A stretch of DNA of 64,000 nt from Pseudomonadota bacterium. Lineage in GTDB: Bacteria > Pseudomonadota > Alphaproteobacteria > Geminicoccales > Geminicoccaceae. A model generated the notes under the pieces. That model made no database searches, was not told where the DNA came from, and saw nothing but the letters and a program-made list of their open reading frames with translations. Positions 44,994-53,231 of this stretch are shown here, in pieces (position 1 is the stretch's first letter; each line of letters opens with the position of its first letter). The position numbers were made by a program, and so were the translations under genes. The stretch is taken from positions 62,001 through 126,000 of the forward strand of contig JAUQQO010000053.1 of the NCBI GenBank assembly GCA_030549795.1, given 5' to 3'.

Positions 44994-45674
44994 TCAGCTG
45001 ACACGGCCGAAGAGCATCCGTTGCATCACCCCGTCGCGACGCAGGAGGGCGTGATAGAGCGCGCCCACGACGTGCAGGAGGATCAGTCCGGCGAGCGTCG
45101 AGGCGAACAACCCGTGCGCTGCGAGCAAAAGTTCGGCAAGGGTTCGGTTCACGGGCAAAAGGGGTGGGAGTTCGAAAAGGCCCCATACCAGGATCGGCGC
45201 ACCGAAGGCGGATGTTCCCGCCCAACCCAACACAGGCACGAGGAAGAAGAGAAGGTAGAGAAGGTGGTGCACCGAGAGCGAAAGCGCGCGCTGCCAGGAC
45301 GAGAGAGCGGGATGCGGCGCGGGGACGCCCATGAAGAGGCGCAGCGCGACCCGCACGACAGCAAGTGCCAGCAGCGTCACCCCGAGCGAGCGGTGGACAT
45401 GATAGAGCAGATCTTGGAGCCATCCCGGCTCGAGCTCGCCCATGAGATAGCCGATCGGCATCGCGAGGAGGATCAACAGGGCCATCACCCAGTGCACGAG
45501 GATGAGGGCCCAGGGGTAGCGCTCGATCTTGCGCTCGACGATCGCATCGTGTGTCAACGGCTGCGTTCCGCTTTGCGTAACCGAGCGGAGTGTGGCGCTC
45601 GTTGCGGCTCCTTGACAGCCCCGAGCGTGCGAGAGCGCCCGCTCTAATCCCGCACCCGTTTCAAAGCGGCTCAT
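44994..45674 (-). CDS. Cytochrome b561 family membrane protein
   Basis: A 226-residue di-heme membrane protein of the cytochrome b561 group. After a soluble 45-residue start come four membrane helices. Heme-binding histidines are in ALILVHWVMALLILLAMPIG, LLYHVHRSLGVTLLALAVV, LSVHHLLYLLFFLVPVLGWA and LAAHGLFASTLAGLILLHVV. Such proteins pass electrons from quinol to a periplasmic acceptor. It heads an overlapping gene group with opgH. ATG 45672-45674 is behind AAGGAG. Its start codon lies exactly across from the possible start of the divergent YfhO-like gene. Confidence 0.85.
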   Translation of the reverse strand: MSRFETGAGLERALSHARGCQGAATSATLRSVTQSGTQPLTHDAIVERKIERYPWALILVHWVMALLILLAMPIGYLMGELEPGWLQDLLYHVHRSLGVTLLALAVVRVALRLFMGVPAPHPALSSWQRALSLSVHHLLYLLFFLVPVLGWAGTSAFGAPILVWGLFELPPLLPVNRTLAELLLAAHGLFASTLAGLILLHVVGALYHALLRRDGVMQRMLFGRVS

Positions 45675-48040
45675 TGACAGCTCCTTCACCGGCGCTGCTC
45701 TTGCGCGCAGCCGATTTCGGAGGAGCAGCGATTTCACCCACCCGCCCCCTATCCGCCGCGCTCGTCCTCGCCTTGGGTCTGCTGTTCGGCTGGCTCGCTT
45801 ACGCCTGGCCGTGGCTTTCGGGTGCTGTGACCATTCCTTGGGACGCCAAATCGCAATTCTGGCCGCACTTTTACTTCCTTTCCCGAAGTCTTGCAACCGG
45901 ACAGAGCCCATTTTGGATGCCCGGCATTTTTTCCGGGGTTGCACATATCGCCGATCCGCAATCCTTCATCTTCTCGCCTTATTTCCTCGCGCTGGCATGG
46001 CTGCTTGTCGATCCCGATTTCCGCGCCTTCGATGCGGCCGTTCTCGCGCTCCCGCTCCTGGGCGGCGCGGGTCTGAGCGCTTGGCTCTTCGCCCGTGGCC
46101 TGTTACCCCACGCCGCTCTCCTTGCCGGCTTCGTGTTTTTAGCCGGTGGTTCGGTGGCCTGGCGGCTGCAGCATGTCGGCCAGCTGCATTCGCTCGCCGT
46201 CCTTCCCTGGCTTTTGTTCGCGCTCGACCGCACGATCGCGAGCGGTTCGCTTCGCGCTGCTCTGGCAGCGGGAATCCTTGCGGGGCTTTTGCTTGCCGGA
46301 CGTGATCAGGTAGCGCTTCTCGGGGCCTATCTGGCGGCGGGTTTCGCGCTCTGGCGATGGCTCGTTGATCCGCTTGCCCGCGCAGCCTGGCGGCGATCGC
46401 TCGGGATGCTTGCGCTTGCCGCGCTCTTCGCCCTCGCCGCTGCTGCGATCCCCCTCTTGTTGAGTGCCCTTGAAGCGGCGCGCTCGAACCGACCGACGAT
46501 CGCCCTTGAGGACGCCGGCCGCGGCTCGCTCCATCCGGCCCTCCTTTTCACGCTCTTCACCCCACACCTGTTCGGATCCGCTGGCCCCATGGCCGACTTC
46601 TGGGGACCGCCCTCTTTCGCTTGGCCGGATACGGGGCTCTTCCTCGCCCAGAATATGGGCGTACTCTATTTCGGATGGGTTGGCTTACTCCTCATTCCAA
46701 CCGGTTTTTCTGCAATCGCGCAGCGACCCTTCGGAAAGTTCGTTTGGATTTCTACGCTTTTGATCCTGCTCTACGCACTCGGATGGTATACGCCTTTCTT
46801 CGAAATATGTTATCGGTTTCTTCCTGGTGTCGATTTGTTTCGACGGCCAGCCGATGCCACCTTCCTCCTCGCCTTCCTCTTCGCGCTCGTGAGCGGGTTG
46901 GCGTGCGATGCGTTCCTGCGCGATCCGCGTCCGCGCAATCTGCGCCTTGCCGTGCTCCTCGGACTTGTCGGCTTGTCGGGCGCTGCGATCCTGGCCGGCT
47001 GGCGGGGCCGCCTCGTCCAAGCGGCACCGGCGCTTTTCGAAGCCTGTCTTTGGTTCGCTCTCGCCTCGGCGCTCTTGTTCGCGCTTGCGCGCGGCGCGCC
47101 GCGGCGGCGCGCCCTTCTCGCGAGCGCCCTCGTGCTCCTTACGATCCTCGAGCTCGCGCGCAACAACGGGCTCAACGGTGCCACCGGCCTTCCCGTGAAG
47201 GGCGAGGTCGATTGGTCGGTGCTCGATCCGCGCGCGCCCGAGCCCACGCTCGATCTTCTCTCGCGCCTGGCTCAGGCGGCAGCGCCCGAGGCGGGGCGCC
47301 GGGTGGAACTCGTGGGGCTCGGCTATGCCTGGCCGAATGCTCCCCTGATCCGCGGCCTTGACCACACGCTCGGCCACAATCCGCTGCGACCGGCCGATTA
47401 TGTGGCTGCAGTGGGTGCCGAAGATACCATCGCGACACCCGAGCAACGGCGGTTCACGCCGGCTTTCCCGGGGTGGCGCACGCCCCTTGCCGATCTTTTG
47501 GGCTTGCGCTGGATCGCGACTCCGCTTCCGATCGAACGTCTCGATCCCACGCTCGCCTATTCTCCGTTGCCGCTAATCGCCCGCACCGAGAGCGCCTTCA
47601 TCTACGCGCGCGAAAGCGCCCTGCCGCGCCTTTTCATCGCGACCCGATGGACCCTTCTCGATCGGGAGGCGGTGCTGCGCTTCGGCCGCTGGCCCGAGGT
47701 GGATCTCACCACCACCGTATTGCTCGAAGAGCCACCCGCAATCCGCGTAGCGCCCAATGCGCGGTCCGGCACCACCCGGTTTGTGCGCCTCGGCAACGAC
47801 GAGCTCGTGATCGAAGCCTTTGCCCCCGACGGCGGTTTTCTCGTCCTCCATGATCCCTGGCATCCCTGGTGGTGCGCCGAGATCGACGGCCAAAGCGTGC
47901 CGATCCTGCGCGCCAATCTGCTCTTTCGCGCGGTTGCTCTTCCTCCCGGGCGCTCGCTCGTCCGCTTTCGCTTCACCCCGCTGTCGGGTGCTTTCTCCGA
48001 ACTCCGGGAGCGGGTTCTGCGCCGCCTCGAGCACTCGTGA
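45674..48040 (+). CDS. YfhO-like large membrane protein
   Basis: A protein of up to 788 residues with about 12 membrane helices, a large periplasmic-type domain near the C-terminus and the YfhO-like fold of lipid-linked glycosylation helpers. Signature-like stretches are AKSQFWPHFYFLSRSLATGQ, FSGVAHIADPQSFIFSPYFL and WRLQHVGQLHSLAVLPWLLF near the N-terminus, and GGFLVLHDPWHPWWCAEIDG near the C-terminus. YfhO helps glycosylate lipoteichoic acid in Bacillus; here a sugar-transfer role on the outside of the membrane is possible. The start is uncertain: TTG 45674, TTG 45701 and a rare ATT near 45730 behind GGAGGAG are candidates. No ATG is available close by. Confidence 0.78.
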   Translation: MTAPSPALLLRAADFGGAAISPTRPLSAALVLALGLLFGWLAYAWPWLSGAVTIPWDAKSQFWPHFYFLSRSLATGQSPFWMPGIFSGVAHIADPQSFIFSPYFLALAWLLVDPDFRAFDAAVLALPLLGGAGLSAWLFARGLLPHAALLAGFVFLAGGSVAWRLQHVGQLHSLAVLPWLLFALDRTIASGSLRAALAAGILAGLLLAGRDQVALLGAYLAAGFALWRWLVDPLARAAWRRSLGMLALAALFALAAAAIPLLLSALEAARSNRPTIALEDAGRGSLHPALLFTLFTPHLFGSAGPMADFWGPPSFAWPDTGLFLAQNMGVLYFGWVGLLLIPTGFSAIAQRPFGKFVWISTLLILLYALGWYTPFFEICYRFLPGVDLFRRPADATFLLAFLFALVSGLACDAFLRDPRPRNLRLAVLLGLVGLSGAAILAGWRGRLVQAAPALFEACLWFALASALLFALARGAPRRRALLASALVLLTILELARNNGLNGATGLPVKGEVDWSVLDPRAPEPTLDLLSRLAQAAAPEAGRRVELVGLGYAWPNAPLIRGLDHTLGHNPLRPADYVAAVGAEDTIATPEQRRFTPAFPGWRTPLADLLGLRWIATPLPIERLDPTLAYSPLPLIARTESAFIYARESALPRLFIATRWTLLDREAVLRFGRWPEVDLTTTVLLEEPPAIRVAPNARSGTTRFVRLGNDELVIEAFAPDGGFLVLHDPWHPWWCAEIDGQSVPILRANLLFRAVALPPGRSLVRFRFTPLSGAFSELRERVLRRLEHS

Positions 48041-48058
48041 GCTAGGGCTGGCCGTCTC

Positions 48059-49453
48059 TTACAACAACCAGTAGGTGGCGAGCCCCAAGAAGGCGAAGAA
48101 GCCGATCGCGTCGATGGTTGGGGTTACGAAAACTGATGAGGCGATTGCCGGATCCAAACCGAAGCGAGCCAGAAGAAGCGGCACCGTAGCGCCAATAAGG
48201 GCCGCCACTGTTATCGTGAGGAGAATCGAGACTGCGAATACGATCGCAAGATCGAGCATGTTGAACCACAATAGCGTCATGGTGAACGCGACCACCATGA
48301 TCGCAGCTCCATTGAGCGCCCCGACCGCAAGTTCCTTAGCAAGGACTTTGAGCGTGTTGGTAGGAGTGAGCTCTTTGACCGCGAGGGCGCGCACGACGAC
48401 GGCAAGCGTCTGCACACCGGCGTTGCCGCCGAGCGCAGCACTGATCGGCATCAGTACAGCGAGCGCCACGAGCTTTTCGATCGATGCGCCAAAGGCGTTG
48501 ATCACCGTGGCTCCTAAAGTCGCCGAGACCATGCTCACGAGCAGCCAGGGCACGCGACGGCGCGCGGTTGCAAGCGGGCTCGCGAAGACGTCGGTCTCCG
48601 ACACTCCGCCGAGCTTTAAGAGATCGTCTTCTGCCTCCTCGTCGATGACATCGACCACGTCGTCGACGGTGATCATGCCGAGCAGCCGTCCTTCGGGGCT
48701 CACCACCGGCGCCGAGACGAGACCGTATTGCTTGAACAGAAAGGCGACCTGTTCCTGGTCCATGGTGGCCGGAACGAGGTGCAGCTGCTTCATGGTGAGC
48801 GAGCGCAGTGGTACTTCGCGACGGCTGCGCACCAGGCGCGAGAGCGGAACGGCGCCTACCGGCCGAAAGCGCACGTCGACGATGAACAGCTCGTAGAAAT
48901 CGTCCGGCAGGTCTTCGTGCGCGCGCAAGAAATCAATCGCTTGGCCTACTGTCCAATAATCCGGCAGCGCCACGAACTCGCGCTGCATGAGCCGGCCGGC
49001 CGAATATTCGGGAAAGGCCAAGCCCTGCTCGACAAACGCGCGCTCGGAAAGCGGCAGAGCCTGCAAAATGGCGCGCTGCAGCGCCGGCTCGAGATCAGAG
49101 AGAAGGTCGACCGCGTCATCAGTTTCGAGCCGGGCGACGATCCGTGCCGCTAGCTCCGGTCCGAGATCTGCGACCAGTTGCGCGCGCACTTCCGAATCGA
49201 GATAGCCGAGCGTGTCGGCCGGCAGCTGCTCGCCCAAGGCCCGCACGAGCCGGCTGCGCTCATCGGTATCGAGCTGTTCGAGGAGATCGGCGAGATCGGC
49301 CGGATGCAGCGGCGTCGACAGGCCCGCAGCGAGCTCGAGCGCATCCGCCGCGAGCGCCTCTTTGACCTCGGCGACCAGCGCCTCCGAGAGGCCCAGCGCC
49401 GGCGCCGGCGCCGTCTCCACGGAGCGCTCGCGGGTCGTGCGCGCCTCGCTCAC
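48059..49453 (-). CDS. mgtE: Magnesium transporter MgtE
   Basis: A 464-residue magnesium channel. The N-terminal helical MgtE_N domain covers residues 25-140, a CBS pair (FYELFIVDVRFRPVGAVPLS and VVSPEGRLLGMITVDDVVDV) follows, and five membrane helices end the chain with the pore region VLMPISAALGGNAGVQTLAV. Cytosolic Mg2+ binding to the N and CBS domains closes the channel. Start is GTG 49451-49453, which overlaps the maeB stop (GTGA). The operon maeB-mgtE is unusual but compact. Confidence 0.95.
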   Translation of the reverse strand: MSEARTTRERSVETAPAPALGLSEALVAEVKEALAADALELAAGLSTPLHPADLADLLEQLDTDERSRLVRALGEQLPADTLGYLDSEVRAQLVADLGPELAARIVARLETDDAVDLLSDLEPALQRAILQALPLSERAFVEQGLAFPEYSAGRLMQREFVALPDYWTVGQAIDFLRAHEDLPDDFYELFIVDVRFRPVGAVPLSRLVRSRREVPLRSLTMKQLHLVPATMDQEQVAFLFKQYGLVSAPVVSPEGRLLGMITVDDVVDVIDEEAEDDLLKLGGVSETDVFASPLATARRRVPWLLVSMVSATLGATVINAFGASIEKLVALAVLMPISAALGGNAGVQTLAVVVRALAVKELTPTNTLKVLAKELAVGALNGAAIMVVAFTMTLLWFNMLDLAIVFAVSILLTITVAALIGATVPLLLARFGLDPAIASSVFVTPTIDAIGFFAFLGLATYWLL

Positions 49454-51738
49454 TTGGCCTGCGCCTGGCCTCGGGTGAGCGCGTCGACACAGGCCACCGC
49501 GCTCATGTTGACGATCCCACGCGCCGTCACCGAAGGATTGAGGATGTGCGCGGGCTTCGCCGGCCCGATCAGGATGGGCCCGATCGTCACCGCTTCGGTC
49601 ACCGCCTTGACGAGATTGTACGCCGCTGAAGCGGCATCGAGGCTCGGCATGATCAAGAGATTGGCCTCACCCGAAAGTGTCGAATCGGGAAGAAGCCGCC
49701 TGCGGATCGTCTCCGAGAGGGCGGTGTCGGCCTGCATTTCACCGTCGACTTCGAGCTCGGGCGCCATCTCCCGCAACATGGCAAGCGCCTTGCGCATCTT
49801 GCGCGCCGACGCGGTATCGCGCGAGCCGAAGTTGCTGTGCGAGACGAGCGCGACTTTCGGCTTGAGCCCGAAGCCGCGCACGATCTCCGCGGCATGCACA
49901 GCGGTAGAGGCGATCTGCTCCGGGGAGGGATCCTCGACCACCGAGGTGTCGGCGATGAACAGTCCGCCGCGATCGAGCACGAGCCCGTGCACGGCCGAAG
50001 CCTCGCGCATCTCGGGCCGCAAACCGAGCACGTCGAGGACGTGGCGCAGATGCGCGAGGAACCGCCCCACCGGGCCGGCCAGCATGGCATCCGCCTCGCC
50101 GCGCGCCACCATGATCGCGGCGATCACGGTGCGCCGGGTACGCACCACTTCGCGCGCGACTTCGGGCGTCACCCCCTGCCGTCCCATGCGTTTTTGGTAG
50201 AAGGCGACGTACTCGTTGTAGCGCGGGTCGCTGTCCGGATTGCACAGTTCGAAGTCGCGGCCCGGCTCAAGACGCAAGCCGAAGCGCCGGATGCGGCTCG
50301 CAATCACCTCCGGCCGGCCGATGAGGATCGGCCGCGCGAGCCCTTCTTCGACCACCACCTGAACAGCGCGCAGGACCCGTTCCTCTTCGCCGTCGGTGTA
50401 GACGAGCCGCTGCGGTGCCGCGCGCGCCCGCTCGAAGAGCGGCCGCATGAGGAAGCTGGATTTGTAGGCGCGCTCTTGCAGCCGCGCACGGTAAAGCGCG
50501 AGGTCGCGGATCGGCCGCGTCGCCACCCCGCTCTTCATGGCAGCCTCGGCGACGGCGAGCGGAAGCTCGACGATCAGCCGCGGATCGAAGGGCTTGGGAA
50601 TGAGATAATCGGGGCCGAAGGCGAGCCGCTCTTGGCCGTAGGTCGCCGTCACCGTTTCGGGGGTGGGCTCACGCGCGAGTCGCGCGAGCGCATGCACACA
50701 GGCGATGCGCATGGCCTCGTTGATCTCGGTCGCCCCCACGTCCAGCGCCCCACGGAAGATGAAGGGAAAGCAGAGGACGTTATTGACCTGGTTCGGATAG
50801 TCGCTCCTGCCGGTGGCGACGATGGCATCGGGCCGCACCGCCTTCACCTCTTCCGGCATGATCTCGGGGATCGGATTGGCAAGAGCGAAGACGATGGGTT
50901 TTTCGGCCATGCTCGCCACCATCTCGGGCGTTACGACCCGGGGTGCCGAAAGACCGATGAGCACATCGGCGCCGCGGATGGCCTGCGCGAGCGTGCGCAG
51001 CTCGGTGCGTGCGGCCCAGCGCGCCTTCCACGGGTCCATGAGTTGCGTGCGCCCCTCGTAGACCACGCCCTCGATGTCGGTGGCGATCACCTGCTCGCGC
51101 CGCAACCCGAGCTTGGCGAGGAGTTCAAGACAGGCGAGCGCGGCCGCCCCTGCCCCGCTCGTCACCAGTCGGATGTCCTCAAGGCGCTTGCCGACCAGTT
51201 CGAGGGCGTTGATCAGCGCAGCCGCGACGATGATCGCAGTGCCGTGCTGATCGTCGTGGAAGACCGGAATGCGCATGCGCGCCTGCAGGCGGCGCTCGAT
51301 TTCGAAACATTCCGGCGCTTTGATGTCTTCGAGGTTGATTGCACCGAAACTGGGTTCGAGCGCCGCCACGATCTCGACGAACCGGTCGACGTCACGCGCG
51401 TCGACCTCGATGTCAAAGGCATCGATGCCGGCGAATTTTTTGAAGAGGACTGCCTTGCCCTCCATGACCGGCTTGGCGGCGAGGGGGCCGATGGCACCCA
51501 AGCCCAAGACTGCAGTGCCGTTGGTGACGACGGCGACGAGATTGGCACGGGTGGTGAGCTCGGCCGCCGCAGCCGGATTGGCGGCTATGGCCTCGCAGGC
51601 GGCTGCAACTCCGGGTGAATAGGCGAGGGAGAGATCGCGCTGGTTTGCGAGCGGTTTGCTCGCCGAGACGGCAAGCTTACCCGGGACCGGGCTTCGATGA
51701 TAGTCGAGCGCGTCCAGGCGCAGCCGGTCCTCGCTCAT
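49450..51738 (-). CDS. maeB: NADP-dependent malic enzyme, MaeB type
   Basis: A 762-residue enzyme that decarboxylates malate to pyruvate, with an N-terminal malic-enzyme half and a C-terminal phosphotransacetylase-like half. Key pieces are [40 protein letters not shown] with the catalytic Lys, [20 protein letters not shown], and the dinucleotide fold [20 protein letters not shown]. The C-terminal half begins around residue 430 and includes [20 protein letters not shown] and [21 protein letters not shown] 51736-51738 gives the usual start; an upstream frame runs into the tRNA gene and is not used. The length fits MaeB. Confidence 0.95.
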   Translation of the reverse strand: MSEDRLRLDALDYHRSPVPGKLAVSASKPLANQRDLSLAYSPGVAAACEAIAANPAAAAELTTRANLVAVVTNGTAVLGLGAIGPLAAKPVMEGKAVLFKKFAGIDAFDIEVDARDVDRFVEIVAALEPSFGAINLEDIKAPECFEIERRLQARMRIPVFHDDQHGTAIIVAAALINALELVGKRLEDIRLVTSGAGAAALACLELLAKLGLRREQVIATDIEGVVYEGRTQLMDPWKARWAARTELRTLAQAIRGADVLIGLSAPRVVTPEMVASMAEKPIVFALANPIPEIMPEEVKAVRPDAIVATGRSDYPNQVNNVLCFPFIFRGALDVGATEINEAMRIACVHALARLAREPTPETVTATYGQERLAFGPDYLIPKPFDPRLIVELPLAVAEAAMKSGVATRPIRDLALYRARLQERAYKSSFLMRPLFERARAAPQRLVYTDGEEERVLRAVQVVVEEGLARPILIGRPEVIASRIRRFGLRLEPGRDFELCNPDSDPRYNEYVAFYQKRMGRQGVTPEVAREVVRTRRTVIAAIMVARGEADAMLAGPVGRFLAHLRHVLDVLGLRPEMREASAVHGLVLDRGGLFIADTSVVEDPSPEQIASTAVHAAEIVRGFGLKPKVALVSHSNFGSRDTASARKMRKALAMLREMAPELEVDGEMQADTALSETIRRRLLPDSTLSGEANLLIMPSLDAASAAYNLVKAVTEAVTIGPILIGPAKPAHILNPSVTARGIVNMSAVACVDALTRGQAQAK

Positions 51739-51781
51739 GCTCGTCGTCCGGGTTGGAACGGGGCCCGCTGCGCGGGTCGGA

Positions 51782-51868
51782 TGGTGCGGTCGAGAAGACT
51801 CGAACTTCCACGGCCCGAAGGCCACCAGCCCCTCAAGCTGGCGCGTCTACCAATTCCGCCACGACCGC
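51782..51868 (-). tRNA. tRNA-Leu (anticodon GAG)
   Basis: The 87-base minus-strand transcript starts GCGGTCG and ends CGACCGC-A-CCA, pairing the seven-base acceptor stem, with CCA encoded. The anticodon arm CCAGC-TTGAGGG-GCTGG shows anticodon GAG (reads CUC/CUU). The long variable arm (TGGCCTTCGGGCCG region) is that of a class II tRNA-Leu, and GTTCGAGTC is the T-loop. It lies between maeB and lipB. TrmL, encoded at 37965-38471, modifies the wobble base of tRNA-Leu. Confidence 0.97.
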
Positions 51869-51896
51869 ACTATGACAGCGCCAAGGGGTATCTGGC

Positions 51897-52589
51897 GTGC
51901 GCGGGCCTTTAGCGCAAGGGGTGACGTTAGGCAAGACGGTTGTTGACGGGGTCGAGTGGCGGGTGTCGCCGGGCCTCGTCCCTTACCCGCAAGCGGTGGC
52001 GGCGATGGAGGAGCGGGTGGCGGCCATCCGAGCCGGCACCGCTTCGGAGCTCGTTTGGCTGCTCGAACATCCGCCGCTCTATACCGCCGGCACGAGCGCC
52101 GATCCCGCCGAGCTTCTCGACCCGCATCGCTTTCCCGTGTTCAAGACCGGCCGGGGTGGTCGCTTCACCTACCACGGACCGGGCCAACGGGTGGCCTATG
52201 TCATGCTCGATCTGGCCCGCCGCGGCATTGATCTTAAAGGGTTCGTGTGGCGGCTCGAGGAGTGGGTCATCCGCACCCTCGCGCAGCTTGGCATCGCAGC
52301 CAAGCGCTGCCCGGGCCGGATCGGCGTGTGGGTGGATATGCCCCGTGGCCCTGAGGCCAAGATCGCCGCGATCGGCGTGCGGGTGCGGCGGTGGGTGAGC
52401 TACCACGGCCTTGCGCTCAACGTCGCCCCCGATCTCGACCATTTCTCCGGCATCGTGCCCTGTGGCTTGCCCGAGTATCCCGTCACCTCGCTTGAGGCCC
52501 TCGGACAGCCGATCCCGCTCGCACAGGTGGACGCTGCTCTAGCCGCCACCTTCCCCGAAGTGTTCGAACACCGGACGGCCGAGATCTAG
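51897..52589 (+). CDS. lipB: Octanoyltransferase LipB
   Basis: A 230-residue enzyme that moves octanoyl from acyl carrier protein to lipoyl domains, the first step of lipoate attachment. Active-site parts are [20 protein letters not shown], the lysine in [20 protein letters not shown] and the cysteine in [23 protein letters not shown] 51897, eight bases after AAGGGG, gives a normal length; GTG 51921 is possible. No lipA is in the window. Confidence 0.95.
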   Translation: MRGPLAQGVTLGKTVVDGVEWRVSPGLVPYPQAVAAMEERVAAIRAGTASELVWLLEHPPLYTAGTSADPAELLDPHRFPVFKTGRGGRFTYHGPGQRVAYVMLDLARRGIDLKGFVWRLEEWVIRTLAQLGIAAKRCPGRIGVWVDMPRGPEAKIAAIGVRVRRWVSYHGLALNVAPDLDHFSGIVPCGLPEYPVTSLEALGQPIPLAQVDAALAATFPEVFEHRTAEI

Positions 52590-52625
52590 ACAAAAGCGGC
52601 GAACCACTCTCATCTCAGCGGCGCT

Positions 52626-53231
52626 ATGCGAACCGTCTGCGACGCCTTGCCGGCCGGTGCCGGCGTTCGTGCGAGGCCGGCTCGGGCGCTGTTTGCCGGC
52701 CTGTGCCTGCTCCTGTTCGTTATCGGCCCGGCGCGGGCCGCCTGCACCGATCTCGCCGCACCGGGGGTGGACTGGCGACGGTGTCGGCTGGACGGCGCGG
52801 CCCTTGATGGGGTCGATCTAACGGGCGCCCGGATTCCCGATGCCTCCTTTCAACGCGCGCAGCTGCGCAAAGCGCGCTTGATCGGCGTGGATGGACGGCG
52901 AGCCCGCTTCATCTCGGCCGATCTGCGTGACGCGATTCTCGATCGCGCTGATCTCGTGAGCGCCGATTTCACCAATGCCGATCTGCGCGGCGCTTCGCTC
53001 AAACAAGCCGATCTCAGACGGGCCCGCTTGTTTCGCGCCGATCTGCGCGATTCGGATCTCACCGGCGCCAATCTCGAAGGTGCCGATCTGTTGCACGCGC
53101 AGCTTGCCGGTGCGCGCTGGGTCGATGGGACGAGCATCTGCGCCCCCGATTCGGTCGGCCGCTGCCATCCGTTGCCGGCAAGCCGTGACGCGCTCTCGCC
53201 GCCTGGGCCCTCACCCCTCGTCCGCGAGTAG
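52626..53231 (+). CDS. Exported pentapeptide-repeat protein
   Basis: A 201-residue protein with a signal peptide (residues 1-38, LFAGLCLLLFVIGPARA) and a run of A(D/N)LXX pentapeptides from about residue 55 to 150 (ADLRDAILDRADLVSADF, LTGANLEGADLLHAQLAGAR), which fold into a right-handed square helix. The disulfide-capable cysteines are ACTDL near the mature start, RRCRL and ICAPDSVGRC at the end. The function of such periplasmic pentapeptide proteins is unknown. The 3' end overlaps the convergent GGDEF-EAL gene by 21 bp. Confidence 0.85.
   Translation: MRTVCDALPAGAGVRARPARALFAGLCLLLFVIGPARAACTDLAAPGVDWRRCRLDGAALDGVDLTGARIPDASFQRAQLRKARLIGVDGRRARFISADLRDAILDRADLVSADFTNADLRGASLKQADLRRARLFRADLRDSDLTGANLEGADLLHAQLAGARWVDGTSICAPDSVGRCHPLPASRDALSPPGPSPLVRE

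Noticed and set aside
49837-51618. 593-codon plus-strand open frame
   Set aside because: Antisense to the well-conserved maeB gene; His/Arg/Asp-rich composition of a shadow frame.
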